A stretch of 64,000 nucleotides of DNA. Source: DSYU01 sp964437595. GTDB lineage: Bacteria > Chloroflexota > Anaerolineae > Anaerolineales > Anaerolineaceae. Positions within the stretch are counted from its first letter, which is position 1. Every line of letters starts with the position of its first letter. A program made the position numbers and the translations under genes. This document shows, piece by piece, positions 44,600 through 52,633 of the stretch. The notes under the pieces are model-generated. The model worked only from the letters and a program-made list of their open reading frames with translations, was not told where the DNA came from and did not search any database. The stretch is taken from positions 6,430 through 70,429 of the forward strand of contig CAYTHO010000020.1 of assembly GCA_964437595.1 (NCBI GenBank). Direction: 5' to 3'.

Positions 44600-45274
44600 T
44601 TAGGGCACGCTGATCGTTACATAGAACTTGCAGTAAGCCTTATCGCCCGACGAGAACTGCCAGTTCGAAACGTACGAGCCGCCCGCGCTGGGGGCCGTCA
44701 TCGGAATCACCAAGTCGAGCAATCCACCTGGGGCCACATCATACGGGAAGTCGCGCAGGTCATTGCCAGAGTGCATCCGCTCACCGCTCACGAACCGGAT
44801 ATCCACACTGTCGGCGCGCCAGGGGTCGGTGCTGGTATTCTTAATCGACCAGTGCATGTCGAATGTCTGACCGGCTTTCATCTTGGTATTGTCTTTGGGT
44901 TCCTGCAGTACTACTGAGCAGGTGCCCCCGCCGATGCCGGTGCGCGGCGTCCGCGATGGGGTGAAGGTGGGCAGCACCAACACGGTGTTGGTTGGGATAG
45001 GTGTGGAGGATGGGCGCAGCCCGCTTGGGCCAACCACGGCTTTTGTCGGCTCTGGGGTAGGGGGTTCGGGCGTCCAGGTTGGTGGCAGCCCAGGTTGGGT
45101 ATTGGTCGGCGAAGGGAGTACGATGCGCGTCGCCACAGCCGGTTGAGCGCCGCCCGGCGGGAATAAATTCAATCCTGAATTTGGATTGACGGCGATGAGG
45201 ACAAAATAACCAACCATGCACAGAATGCCCAGCATGACTACACCGGTGAGAATATCCCAGACAGAAGTTTTCAT
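44600..45274 (-). CDS. Membrane-anchored NBR1-type Ig-like domain protein
   Basis: A 224-residue protein. One membrane helix is at about 10-30 (GVVMLGILCMVGYFVLIAV). A Pro/Thr-rich stalk covers 40-115, with repeated TxTPxPT patterns. An NBR1-like Ig domain covers about 115-224 (MKAGQTFDMHWSIKNTSTDPWRADSVDIRFVSG). Such domains are common on cell-surface proteins of this phylum and probably mediate binding. Its promoter is TTGACA-16-TATACT. Confidence 0.82.
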   Translation of the reverse strand: MKTSVWDILTGVVMLGILCMVGYFVLIAVNPNSGLNLFPPGGAQPAVATRIVLPSPTNTQPGLPPTWTPEPPTPEPTKAVVGPSGLRPSSTPIPTNTVLVLPTFTPSRTPRTGIGGGTCSVVLQEPKDNTKMKAGQTFDMHWSIKNTSTDPWRADSVDIRFVSGERMHSGNDLRDFPYDVAPGGLLDLVIPMTAPSAGGSYVSNWQFSSGDKAYCKFYVTISVP

Positions 45275-45305
45275 ATTTAGGTTCCCTGGATAAGTTCGTA
45301 TTGTC

Positions 45306-45333
45306 AGTATAACTTGCTCTGAATAACTGTCAA
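45306..45333 (-). promoter_or_regulatory. Consensus promoter of the NBR1-Ig gene
   Basis: On the minus strand TTGACA (45328-45333), 16 bases, TATACT (45306-45311). The rest of 45334-45555 shows no gene on either strand. Confidence 0.75.
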
Positions 45334-45555
45334 CCCTAATTATAGTAAAAAATACTTAAAATGGGAAATCTACCAGCCTCAAACAATCGTACGAAATAGT
45401 TTTTATTTACAGGCCGGGTTAACGAATCCGCGCCACCTGAGCCAATTCAAGACAGCAGATGGCGCGGTGCACCGTTGTCAGACAAAATGTGGCGATTGGC
45501 TGATGCTTTCCCCGAAATATGTTTCGTCCGCTAACAGATCATCCGCACTGGAGGA

Positions 45556-45813
45556 TCACCTGCTGGATGCAGACCGCCTCGCCATGAAAAGCACGCTGAT
45601 CCATAAAACAACCGCCCCCACCAGGCTGGCCACTAGCCCGTACCAGATGGCTGGCTGCTCAGGCTGAACTGATTGTTTTTCCTGTGGAGCCGTCACCGGA
45701 ATCTCCACGGGGGTATCGCCTGTTTTTGAGGGCGCCGCTAGTTGGTATGCGGAAAACGCCAGAATGCCTATGAAAACAACCACGAATAGAACCCTTAACC
45801 CCCAACGCGACAT
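45556..45813 (-). CDS. 85-residue two-helix membrane protein, unrecognised
   Basis: A tiny protein with helix 1 near 5-25 (GLRVLFVVVFIGILAFSAY), a Pro/Thr/Glu-rich extracytoplasmic loop and helix 2 near 55-78. GAGGTGAAGAT precedes the ATG at 45813; the open frame upstream lacks any start signal. It follows the degenerate-receiver gene by 31 bases and should share its promoter. Confidence 0.6.
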   Translation of the reverse strand: MSRWGLRVLFVVVFIGILAFSAYQLAAPSKTGDTPVEIPVTAPQEKQSVQPEQPAIWYGLVASLVGAVVLWISVLFMARRSASSR

Positions 45814-45844
45814 ATCTTCACCTCTCCCTTTTGTGAATTTAGTG

Positions 45845-46177
45845 TCACAAGATTGCAAAAAAATCTGCCGTCTGCCGAACATGGATCTGCTGTTTCTGGT
45901 ACAGTTGAATCTGGTTGCTGTTGGTTTGAACAACCACTACGCGGATGTTATCTTTGTTCTGCATATACCGCAGCAAGATGGGCAGGTACGATACACAAAC
46001 AGTGTCATCCAGGACGACGATTTCCGGGTTATGCTTTTGAACTGCCTGGAGCAGCTCCCGGCTGTTCTCAGGCGAAGCCTCGAACACGCGCAGGTGCTCC
46101 TGGTGGGCAAACAGGCTGTGGATCACCCCACCAATAAAATGCCCCGATTCGATTAGCAAAATTCGTTTCTCAGGCAT
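45845..46177 (-). CDS. Stand-alone degenerate response-regulator receiver
   Basis: A 110-residue receiver-like domain. ILLIESGHFIGGVIHSLF is strand 1 and helix 1, where the paired acidic residues are reduced to one Glu. EIVVLDDTVCVSYLPILLRYM has the phospho-acceptor Asp position. VVVVQTNSN ends strand 4-5, where the conserved Lys is missing. It is probably not phosphorylated in the normal way. AAAGGTG precedes the ATG at 46177. It has its own promoter with an upstream GTCC motif array, and the two-component pair lies upstream on the same strand. Confidence 0.65.
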   Translation of the reverse strand: MPEKRILLIESGHFIGGVIHSLFAHQEHLRVFEASPENSRELLQAVQKHNPEIVVLDDTVCVSYLPILLRYMQNKDNIRVVVVQTNSNQIQLYQKQQIHVRQTADFFAIL

Positions 46178-46205
46178 GGAGAACACCTTTTCGAAAATCA
46201 GTCTG

Positions 46206-46328
46206 TATATAGAATAGCCGTCTCCATGCGTTAAGTCCATAAACAACGTCCCCCGCCAGGGACTAATTGTGGACTATTATTTTTCGTCCATCAAATCACC
46301 CGCCAGGGGCTAAATGTAGTCCTGTTAT
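46206..46328 (-). promoter_or_regulatory. Promoter with an upstream array of GTCC/GGAC motifs
   Basis: On the minus strand TTAACG (46229-46234), 17 bases, TATATA (46206-46211). Upstream, GTCC or GGAC occurs near 46235, 46248, 46260, 46271, 46286 and 46319, in both orientations. CCCGCCAGGGACTAA (46252 on) and CCCGCCAGGGGCTAA (46299 on) start two 29-30-base imperfect direct repeats. The first AGTCCAT abuts the -35. This resembles activator sites of a NarL-type regulator, one of which is encoded next door. Confidence 0.55.
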
Positions 46329-46354
46329 AGTACATTTTTAGGTGGTTTTTACGC

Positions 46355-46379
46355 GCCGGTAGGAGACCCGCCTACCGGC
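46355..46379 (-). terminator. 9-bp hairpin behind the response-regulator gene
   Basis: GCCGGTAGG (46355-46363) pairs with CCTACCGGC (46371-46379) around a seven-base loop, about 50 bases past the regulator stop codon. There is no U-tract on the minus strand. Confidence 0.45.
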
Positions 46380-46431
46380 CCGCGTTAGATTGCTTTTGCC
46401 TAAAAGCCTGTATGCCTGGGGAAGGTTAAGA

Positions 46432-47085
46432 TCACCGTTGCCGAACCGAAAGGCCGTTCTTCCGCGCAAATTCGATGGCTTCACGGCGGTTGTGCAGGTT
46501 GAGCTTTTCCAGGATGTTGTGGATGTGGTTCTTCACTGTGTTTTCGGAGATAAACAGTCGGGTGGCGATTTCCTGATTGGTAATGGCATCAGCCAACTCT
46601 TGCAGCACTTCGATTTCGCGGGAAGTCAAGCCTACCAGCGGGCTGGGAGCGCTAGCAGAGGCCGGGCGCGACTGGGCAAATTCTTCGAGGATGCGGGCCA
46701 TCATCGTGCGCGATATCGCCGCCTCTCCGCGTTCAAGCGCGCGCAGCGACGCCAGCAGCTTATTGACCGACAGGTTCTTGAGGAGATAGCCCTTGGCCCC
46801 GGCCCGCATGGCGGCAATCAGCCGCTCATCATTGTCGTGGACGGTCAGAAAGATGATCTCCGTCAAGGGTAGCTCCGCCAGGATGGCCCGGGTGGCTTCC
46901 AGTCCAGTCCCATCAGGCAGAGAAAAATCCATGAGTACTACATCTGGCTTTAGCAGTAGCGCCTGGCTAATAGCCTCGTTCATCGTCCCGCACTCGCCGA
47001 TGACTTCCATATCTGGCTGTGCACGGAGCAGCCCGGTCAGTCCCTCGCGAAAAAGAATATGGTCATCGACGATCAGGATGCGCAT
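46432..47085 (-). CDS. NarL/FixJ-type response regulator
   Basis: A 217-residue regulator with a full receiver: DD at 7-8, phospho-acceptor D53 in VVLMDFSLPDGTG, and Lys in AGAKGYLLKN. The LuxR-type helix-turn-helix is at about 150-210 (LTSREIEVLQELADAITNQEIATRLFISENTVKNHIHNIL). It is separated by 12 bases from its histidine kinase gene. The DNA target is probably the GTCC array just downstream. Confidence 0.94.
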   Translation of the reverse strand: MRILIVDDHILFREGLTGLLRAQPDMEVIGECGTMNEAISQALLLKPDVVLMDFSLPDGTGLEATRAILAELPLTEIIFLTVHDNDERLIAAMRAGAKGYLLKNLSVNKLLASLRALERGEAAISRTMMARILEEFAQSRPASASAPSPLVGLTSREIEVLQELADAITNQEIATRLFISENTVKNHIHNILEKLNLHNRREAIEFARKNGLSVRQR

Positions 47086-47097
47086 ATGACTACCTTA

Positions 47098-48714
47098 TTA
47101 AATGGGCTCACGCCTGGCCCGGACATTGTCATCAACAGAATTAGGCGCTGCCGCCTCCGTCTCTGCCAGGTTTTCTAGACTGGATAAATGCTCCTGCTCT
47201 GTCTGTGGTTTGGCCTGAATAGATCCCACCGGGATAACCGGGGCCGTAAACGGAACCCACAGCGTGATCTCCGTACCTGGAAATCTGCTTAAACTGCTGG
47301 CGCTCTCAAGATCGGGCGCAAGCCCAATCTCTAACGTCCCACCGATTTCTCGGGCGCGCTGTTGCATGATCCACAGGCCATAATGCCCATCCGCTGCTGC
47401 TGTTTGCGGATCAAAACCTACGCCGTTATCGGTTATTTTGATGATCAGTTCACTATCAAGCCATAGGATTTGAAGGATAACCTGGCTTGCCTGGGCATGT
47501 TTTTCGATGTTGTGAAGAGCCTCGCGGACGATGTACAAAATGTGCTGGCGGGTAGCCGCGGGCAGGGCCTGAGGTTTGCCAGACCGGCTGGTGCGCAGAC
47601 TGAACCCGGCCCGCTGGCTGATGGCACGCGCCTGTATAACGAGTGTCGAAACCAGGTTATCTGCTCCGGTCGGGTTCAACGCATCTAGTGTATTGCGCAC
47701 CTGCTGGTAAGCTTCGTCTGCGGTGGCGCGCATTCGTTCCAGTTCTCGCAGCACAGCCTCAATTTCGCGTATCGCATTTTCGCCGGTCAGTTGGTCGAGT
47801 TTTAGCCGCAGGTAGCCAATGTTCTGCGCCAGTGTGTCGTGCAGAGTCTGGGCAATTTCCTGGCGCTGTGTCTCGCTGGCAGCGGCCTGCTCAGCCGCCG
47901 CCTTTTGCAGCAGCCCGCTTTCCAGCGCCAAAGCGATTACTGGTAAGACCGTTTTCAAAAAATGTGCCGGATCGTCGGCGATTGCCGGACCGGGCGAAAA
48001 ACCCAGGCGGACCGCGCCGATGAGCGCGCCGTGATGGGTGATGGGCATCTCAAACTGATTATGCGGCATTCCTTCTGTTTGCAACGGACCTGCGCCGTTT
48101 TTCCAGAACGCAGCCGGCTCTGCCGCGGTAGGAACAGCGCCGCCGTTGGGTATGGAAAATAACAGTGGGCTGGAAGGTAACTCTGGTTTCATTTCCACCT
48201 TTCCATCCCGGCTGCAAGCGATTTCTGGCTGCAGGAGTTCTTCACCGGGGTAGCACACAAACAGCGTTACATCTGCCTGCGGAGCAATGCGGTGTAGGTA
48301 GCTGACGATCTCACGCAATAGCTCTTGCCAGCCGCGCACCTCTCCCAATTTCTGGCTCAAATCGCTTTGTAATTCACTGCTTACCTGCGCTTTTTCGCGT
48401 TCCTTGTCCAGTAGTCTGATCTGCCGGATCAGCAGCCATGTTCCAACCGGGAGAAGAACAAAGTAGATCAAACCATCAAAGATCAGGTGGGCTGTTTGGC
48501 CCAGGCGGTTCGCCAGAATCAACCCGATTATTTGAATTAAAATCAGGAATGCGATCACCATGATCACCGCCCACCGCTTCTGGGTCAGGAACCCCAAAAA
48601 CCCCGAGCGCTGCACCGTGCGGTTGTGCGGCTCGCGCGGTAGTTTGGTTTCTGGATCACTGCCAGTCCATGCGTTCTTCTCAGGCCCGCTTCCAGCTTGT
48701 ATCAGTCCACCCAT
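47098..48714 (-). CDS. NarX-type sensor histidine kinase (HisKA_3, GAF-like)
   Basis: A 538-residue kinase. Two membrane helices near 48-92 (WAVIMVIAFLILIQIIGLIL and a second) are followed by a coiled coil. A GAF-like domain covers about 140-270. HisKA_3 has the phospho-acceptor His near 292 (EIAQTLHDTLAQNIG). A HATPase_c domain with DNGVGFDP lies near 440, with an N-box region before it (LYIVREALHNIEKHAQA). The loop between the helices is very short, so sensing is probably membrane-embedded or cytoplasmic. A Glu-rich tail of about 45 residues follows. It is divergent from the leaderless lipoprotein gene. Confidence 0.92.
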   Translation of the reverse strand: MGGLIQAGSGPEKNAWTGSDPETKLPREPHNRTVQRSGFLGFLTQKRWAVIMVIAFLILIQIIGLILANRLGQTAHLIFDGLIYFVLLPVGTWLLIRQIRLLDKEREKAQVSSELQSDLSQKLGEVRGWQELLREIVSYLHRIAPQADVTLFVCYPGEELLQPEIACSRDGKVEMKPELPSSPLLFSIPNGGAVPTAAEPAAFWKNGAGPLQTEGMPHNQFEMPITHHGALIGAVRLGFSPGPAIADDPAHFLKTVLPVIALALESGLLQKAAAEQAAASETQRQEIAQTLHDTLAQNIGYLRLKLDQLTGENAIREIEAVLRELERMRATADEAYQQVRNTLDALNPTGADNLVSTLVIQARAISQRAGFSLRTSRSGKPQALPAATRQHILYIVREALHNIEKHAQASQVILQILWLDSELIIKITDNGVGFDPQTAAADGHYGLWIMQQRAREIGGTLEIGLAPDLESASSLSRFPGTEITLWVPFTAPVIPVGSIQAKPQTEQEHLSSLENLAETEAAAPNSVDDNVRARREPI

Positions 48715-48861
48715 GTTAAAATTTTACCTGATTTTCAATAAAAAACATACTACTGTACGAAACTGTAACGATGAGGTGCTCATCAATTTAGCTCGGTCTG
48801 GCTTTCACAGCCCAATAAACCTTGTTTCTCTGCTCGCCAGTCGCAGGCGAATTCTATCCAT

Positions 48862-48879
48862 TGGTATAATAATTTTGTG
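48862..48879 (+). promoter_or_regulatory. Extended -10 promoter giving a leaderless transcript
   Basis: TGGTATAAT (48862-48870) is an extended -10 of consensus sequence. The GTG start codon begins seven bases later, exactly where transcription should start. No -35 and no ribosome binding site are seen. Confidence 0.7.
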
Positions 48880-50115
48880 TTTATCAGCGACCGGAAACTG
48901 CGTCTTGCTCCAACCTTCTGCTTGGCTTTACTGCTTCTCTCTGCCTGCGTTATTGCGCCTGCCCCTGCTGCTGCCCCAGCGGATCTTGTAATAGCCGTGC
49001 CTGCCGGCGCGCTTTCACTTGCGTTGGAATCTGTCGCGGAGGATTACGCTCAACAGACTGGGGGCAGGGTGCGCGTGGAGGCATTGAGCAGTAATGAATA
49101 TTACCGCACGGTCAGCGCTGTTCTGTTGGCTGGTTTGGACACCTATGATGTGGTGTACGTTTCCGCGGAAGACCTGGCTGCCTGGGCCGGTTACCACGCC
49201 ATTCAGCCCTTTCCCGACGATCTGGACACAGCCCCCCTGGCGCCCTGGTTGCCCGTCGTAACAATATCAGGCAGGTTATACGGCATGCCAACTCAACCAG
49301 ATCCTGTAGGGCTGTGGTACCGCGCCGATCTCATGGACAGCCTGGGGCTGTCTTTACCTTTCGATTGGGAGATGATCCGGCGGGCCGCGCAGGCGCAATT
49401 GCCGCCGCCCATCCAGTATGGGATGATCACTGCTGGCAGTGATGCGGGGATTGATTTCATCGCGGTGCTGGCCAGTTACGGTGGTGCAGTGGTCAGCTCA
49501 CAATACCAGGTAGAGATGGATAGCGCAGCAGCGCTCGAAGCGCTGCAAACTTACCAGGCGATATCGCCGACCGGTGCAGAGGATTTTACGCGCGCCAACG
49601 TGCTGGATGCACTGGCGGAAGGGCACGCTGCCATGGGCATTGGGCCCTACTCGGCAGGTGCCCGCCTGCTGGATTGCGCCGCCAGCCCCAAGGTATGCAG
49701 TGCGGGCCAACCCCTGCTGGCCTGGGTCCGCCTTCCTGACATTCCAGAAGACCAGGCCGTTGGTAGCCTGGGTGCATGGGCTATTCCACAGAATGCGGCT
49801 CGTGCCGAACGGGCCCGGCGTTTTTTGGGGTGGCTGGGTGGGGAAGCTGGTGCACGTGCCTGGTCGAAGGTGGGCGGTGTCCCGGCGCATCGCGGCGTCC
49901 TTGCTGCTCTGAACGGGGAGCACCCATTGCGACAGGTGGCCGCTTACCGAACTGCTTTTCCACCGCTAGCCACTGCTGATCTGTTGTGGAAGGCCAGTAA
50001 TGGCGCTGTACAGGCCGCCGTTTCTACCGAGCGGTCTCCGCAAGAAGCTTTGGTAGCCGCAGCAGATAAGGTGCGCAGGGCGCTGCGTCAGGCGGAAATC
50101 GTACAGGAGGAATGA
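48877..50115 (+). CDS. Extracellular solute-binding lipoprotein (family 1), orphan
   Basis: A 412-residue lipoprotein with a signal peptide ending in LALLLLSAC (Cys near 24), then a linker and a binding fold that begins DLVIAVPAGALSLALESVAEDY. Typical family-1 elements follow: YDVVYVSAEDLAAWAGYHAI, MPTQPDPVGLWYRADLM, GHAAMGIGPYSAGARL and VGSLGAWAIPQNAARAERARRFLGWL. The usual ligand is a sugar or oligosaccharide. No ABC permease or ATPase gene is adjacent. Instead the next genes encode an isomerase-like protein, a protease and a regulator, so it may serve sensing or use transporters encoded elsewhere. ATGA links it to the next gene. Confidence 0.85.
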   Translation: MFISDRKLRLAPTFCLALLLLSACVIAPAPAAAPADLVIAVPAGALSLALESVAEDYAQQTGGRVRVEALSSNEYYRTVSAVLLAGLDTYDVVYVSAEDLAAWAGYHAIQPFPDDLDTAPLAPWLPVVTISGRLYGMPTQPDPVGLWYRADLMDSLGLSLPFDWEMIRRAAQAQLPPPIQYGMITAGSDAGIDFIAVLASYGGAVVSSQYQVEMDSAAALEALQTYQAISPTGAEDFTRANVLDALAEGHAAMGIGPYSAGARLLDCAASPKVCSAGQPLLAWVRLPDIPEDQAVGSLGAWAIPQNAARAERARRFLGWLGGEAGARAWSKVGGVPAHRGVLAALNGEHPLRQVAAYRTAFPPLATADLLWKASNGAVQAAVSTERSPQEALVAAADKVRRALRQAEIVQEE

Positions 50116-51515
50116 TGGCAGAAAAACCACGGGTAGGATTAATTCTAATGCGCCTGGGTCAGGTGTGTTGTGACCAACCGGGTGAATTCATTGGTGGCGT
50201 CCGTGTGGATGAGGATGCCATCCTGTCTAGCCTGACACATCACTTCGATCTCGCTGGTCCGTGGGTGATCGATTCGGCGGAAGCCCTACAGCACTGCCAG
50301 GCTGCCCTGCGCAGTACAGAGCTAGATATGATCTTGTTGGCCTACCAGACTCGCGCCGAAGATGGCGCGCTGGATGCCATTCTTGCCGCCAGGGGCGGTC
50401 TACCCCTGGTACTGTGGTGTTACCTGCCCTGGCGGCGCCTGCCGCGGCCCACTTCATACAGCGAGCTGCAGCGGACATCCGGGCTTGTGGGCACCTTTGC
50501 CGCACTGGGTACACTGCGTAATCAGGACAGCGGTTTCTTGTTCACCTTTGGCGCGCCGGATGATCCGCGCCTGGTCAGCGACCTGGTGGTAGCAGGGAGG
50601 GCGGCGCGTTTACGCCGCCGGCTTCGCCAGATTCGCATCGGCTTGCTCCCATCCACTGCCGGGCAGGCCCCCAGCGCCTTCGTAGATGAGCAGCGATTGA
50701 TGGCCGAACTGGGGCCGGTGGTCAAGCACATCCCGGTGGATCGCTACCGGCAGGCCGCCGAAGCGGTGTCGTCGGATCAGGTGAGTGACTACCTGCGGCA
50801 GCTTCGGGAGCGTTTTCCGGTAGAGGGCGTAGCCGAGGATGTATTATCCAGCGCGGCGCGCGCGGCGTTGGGATTGGCCGGGCTGGCCGAGCGCGAGCGC
50901 CTGGATGTGCTAGCCCTCAACGACACCGCCGAAGACTTGCTGCGCGTCTTCAACATGCGCCCGGCGCTGTATCCCGACTTGCAGGGCAGCGGCTCGGTGC
51001 TGTATCAGCCAGAAAGCGACTTGGGCGCTGCGGCAGCTAACTACATCCTGAGCCACCTCACCGGCTCGCCGACGATGTTCCTGGAGTTTTATTTTTGGGA
51101 TGAAGCCCTGAACCAGTTAGTCGGCGGTCACGGCGGATTGCAGAACCCCGCCAACGCTGACCCGCACGAATCTATGATTGGCCGCGATTATGATTGCTGT
51201 GTGGTAGAAGGCAGCCAGGGCGCCCAGCTTGAGTTCCTGGCCCGTGCTGGTCGGGTGACGCTTCTTCAACTGCGCAGCACCCCCGTCGGGTGGCAGGCCG
51301 TAGCCCTGTCCGGCGTTTGCCTGGAAGGCCAGCCCTGGCTTGAAGGCCTGCCCCATGCCGTAGTGCGCCTGGATGCCACAGTCGAGCGGTTTCTCAACCG
51401 GGCTGCCGAGGTGGGCGTCACCCAGCACTGGATCATGGCCTACGGCAGCGTGCTGCATGAGATCGAAGCTTTCTGCCGCATGGAGAATATCCCCGTCGAG
51501 ATATTGTCGTATTAA
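50112..51515 (+). CDS. L-fucose/L-arabinose isomerase-fold protein
   Basis: A 467-residue protein with the FucI/AraA-like layout. The N-terminal Rossmann-like part is RVGLILMRLGQ, then DMILLAYQTRAEDGALDAIL and LPLVLWCYLPW. The middle domain has RIGLLPSTAGQAPSAFVDEQRLMAELG, and the C-terminal part has GSGSVLYQPESDLGAAAANYIL and WIMAYGS. The metal-binding Glu/Asp/His set of active isomerases could not be placed with confidence, so it may be a non-catalytic relative. It overlaps the lipoprotein gene by ATGA. Confidence 0.72.
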   Translation: MMAEKPRVGLILMRLGQVCCDQPGEFIGGVRVDEDAILSSLTHHFDLAGPWVIDSAEALQHCQAALRSTELDMILLAYQTRAEDGALDAILAARGGLPLVLWCYLPWRRLPRPTSYSELQRTSGLVGTFAALGTLRNQDSGFLFTFGAPDDPRLVSDLVVAGRAARLRRRLRQIRIGLLPSTAGQAPSAFVDEQRLMAELGPVVKHIPVDRYRQAAEAVSSDQVSDYLRQLRERFPVEGVAEDVLSSAARAALGLAGLAERERLDVLALNDTAEDLLRVFNMRPALYPDLQGSGSVLYQPESDLGAAAANYILSHLTGSPTMFLEFYFWDEALNQLVGGHGGLQNPANADPHESMIGRDYDCCVVEGSQGAQLEFLARAGRVTLLQLRSTPVGWQAVALSGVCLEGQPWLEGLPHAVVRLDATVERFLNRAAEVGVTQHWIMAYGSVLHEIEAFCRMENIPVEILSY

Positions 51516-51543
51516 CCCGCAGCCTGGTCGATTATCCGGGTAG

Positions 51544-51560
51544 CCCCCCCTCGAACGGGG
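51544..51560. terminator. C5/G5 hairpin behind the isomerase-like gene
   Basis: CCCCC and GGGGG arms flank CTCGAAC about 30 bases past the stop. The stem is short and lacks a T-run, so the downstream protease gene could still be read through. Confidence 0.4.
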
Positions 51561-51712
51561 GATGCAGGCGCGCTGGTCGGTGGATATACTGAAAATAGAT
51601 CTTTATCGACGGATATAGACTTTTCACAACTTCCAAACCGGTCGCCAGCACCAAATCAAACTCCGTTGATGAGGCGCCGGTTACGGATAGAGCAGATTCA
51701 GGAGACCAGTTC

Positions 51713-52627
51713 ATGACAGAAAGATTAGATAACCAACCAGGATTGATCCTATCCAACGCCATTGCAGATGCTGTTGAGCGCGGCGGTTCGGTGACCGTTC
51801 TGGTAAACGCGCGCCGCCGCATGCCCCTTTCCGGCGTTCTCTTTGCTTCCGATCTGGTGCTTACCGCCAGTCACGGCGTGGAGCGCGAGGAAGATATTCA
51901 ACTTATCCTGCCCGACGGCAGCCAGGCAGCCGCTCGCTTGGCCGGTCGCGACCGCGGCTCCGACTTGGCTGTGTTGCGCCTGAGCGCGCCGGTGGTTTTC
52001 CCCTTTGCGCAGGCAGCGCAAGAGCCTGCCCGGGTTGGGAATCTGGTGGTTGCCATCGGGCGGCCCTCAGTAGACGGCATCCAGGCCAGCCTGGGGTTGG
52101 TGAATGCCGTAGGCAGTGGTCTTCGCACCATGGGCGGCGGTATCCTACAGCGCTATCTGGTCACCGACGCGGTACCGTACCCCGGCTTCTCCGGCGGGCC
52201 GCTGGTCGACCTGGCTGGGCGCATCCTGGGTATCAATACATCTGGCCTGGTGCGCGGCACATCGCTGGCGATACCTGCCACGACTGCCTGGGAAACAGCC
52301 AGGGCGTTGGCGGAGAACGGGCATGTGCGGCGCGGCTTCCTTGGCATCCGCAGCCAGGAAGTGGAACTGCCCCAACAGGCGCAGGAGAGCTTGCAGCAGC
52401 GCACCGGCCTGCTGGTGGTTGGCATCGAGCCCGGCGGCCCCGCGGCTGCCGGAGGGCTGATGGTGGGTGATATCCTGGTCAGTGTTGAAGGCCAACCCGT
52501 TACCAATCACGATGATCTGGTCGCTCGCCTCTCGGGTAGCCTGGTAGATCGTGCGGTGGATATTGGCGCGCTGCGCGGTGGGCAGCCGCACACCCTGAAG
52601 GTGAACGTGGCCGAGCGCCAGGAGTAA
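51713..52627 (+). CDS. HtrA/S1C-type serine protease with PDZ domain, no signal peptide
   Basis: A 304-residue protease. The catalytic triad is His near 54 (VLTASHGVE), Asp near 84 (GSDLAVLRL) and Ser near 159 (PGFSGGPLVD). A PDZ domain covers about 205-300 (GPAAAGGLMVGDILVSVEGQPVTNHDDL). It lacks the signal peptide or membrane anchor usual for DegP/DegS, so it should be cytoplasmic. CAGGAG precedes the ATG. The next gene is a LuxR-type regulator only six bases away, which hints at linked function. Confidence 0.9.
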   Translation: MTERLDNQPGLILSNAIADAVERGGSVTVLVNARRRMPLSGVLFASDLVLTASHGVEREEDIQLILPDGSQAAARLAGRDRGSDLAVLRLSAPVVFPFAQAAQEPARVGNLVVAIGRPSVDGIQASLGLVNAVGSGLRTMGGGILQRYLVTDAVPYPGFSGGPLVDLAGRILGINTSGLVRGTSLAIPATTAWETARALAENGHVRRGFLGIRSQEVELPQQAQESLQQRTGLLVVGIEPGGPAAAGGLMVGDILVSVEGQPVTNHDDLVARLSGSLVDRAVDIGALRGGQPHTLKVNVAERQE

Positions 52628-52633
52628 ACGCGT

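Noticed and set aside
46252..46328. Possible CRISPR-like direct repeat (two copies of about 30 bases)
   Set aside because: Only two imperfect copies, 47 bases apart, with GTCC motifs and a promoter beside them. Better explained as regulator sites.
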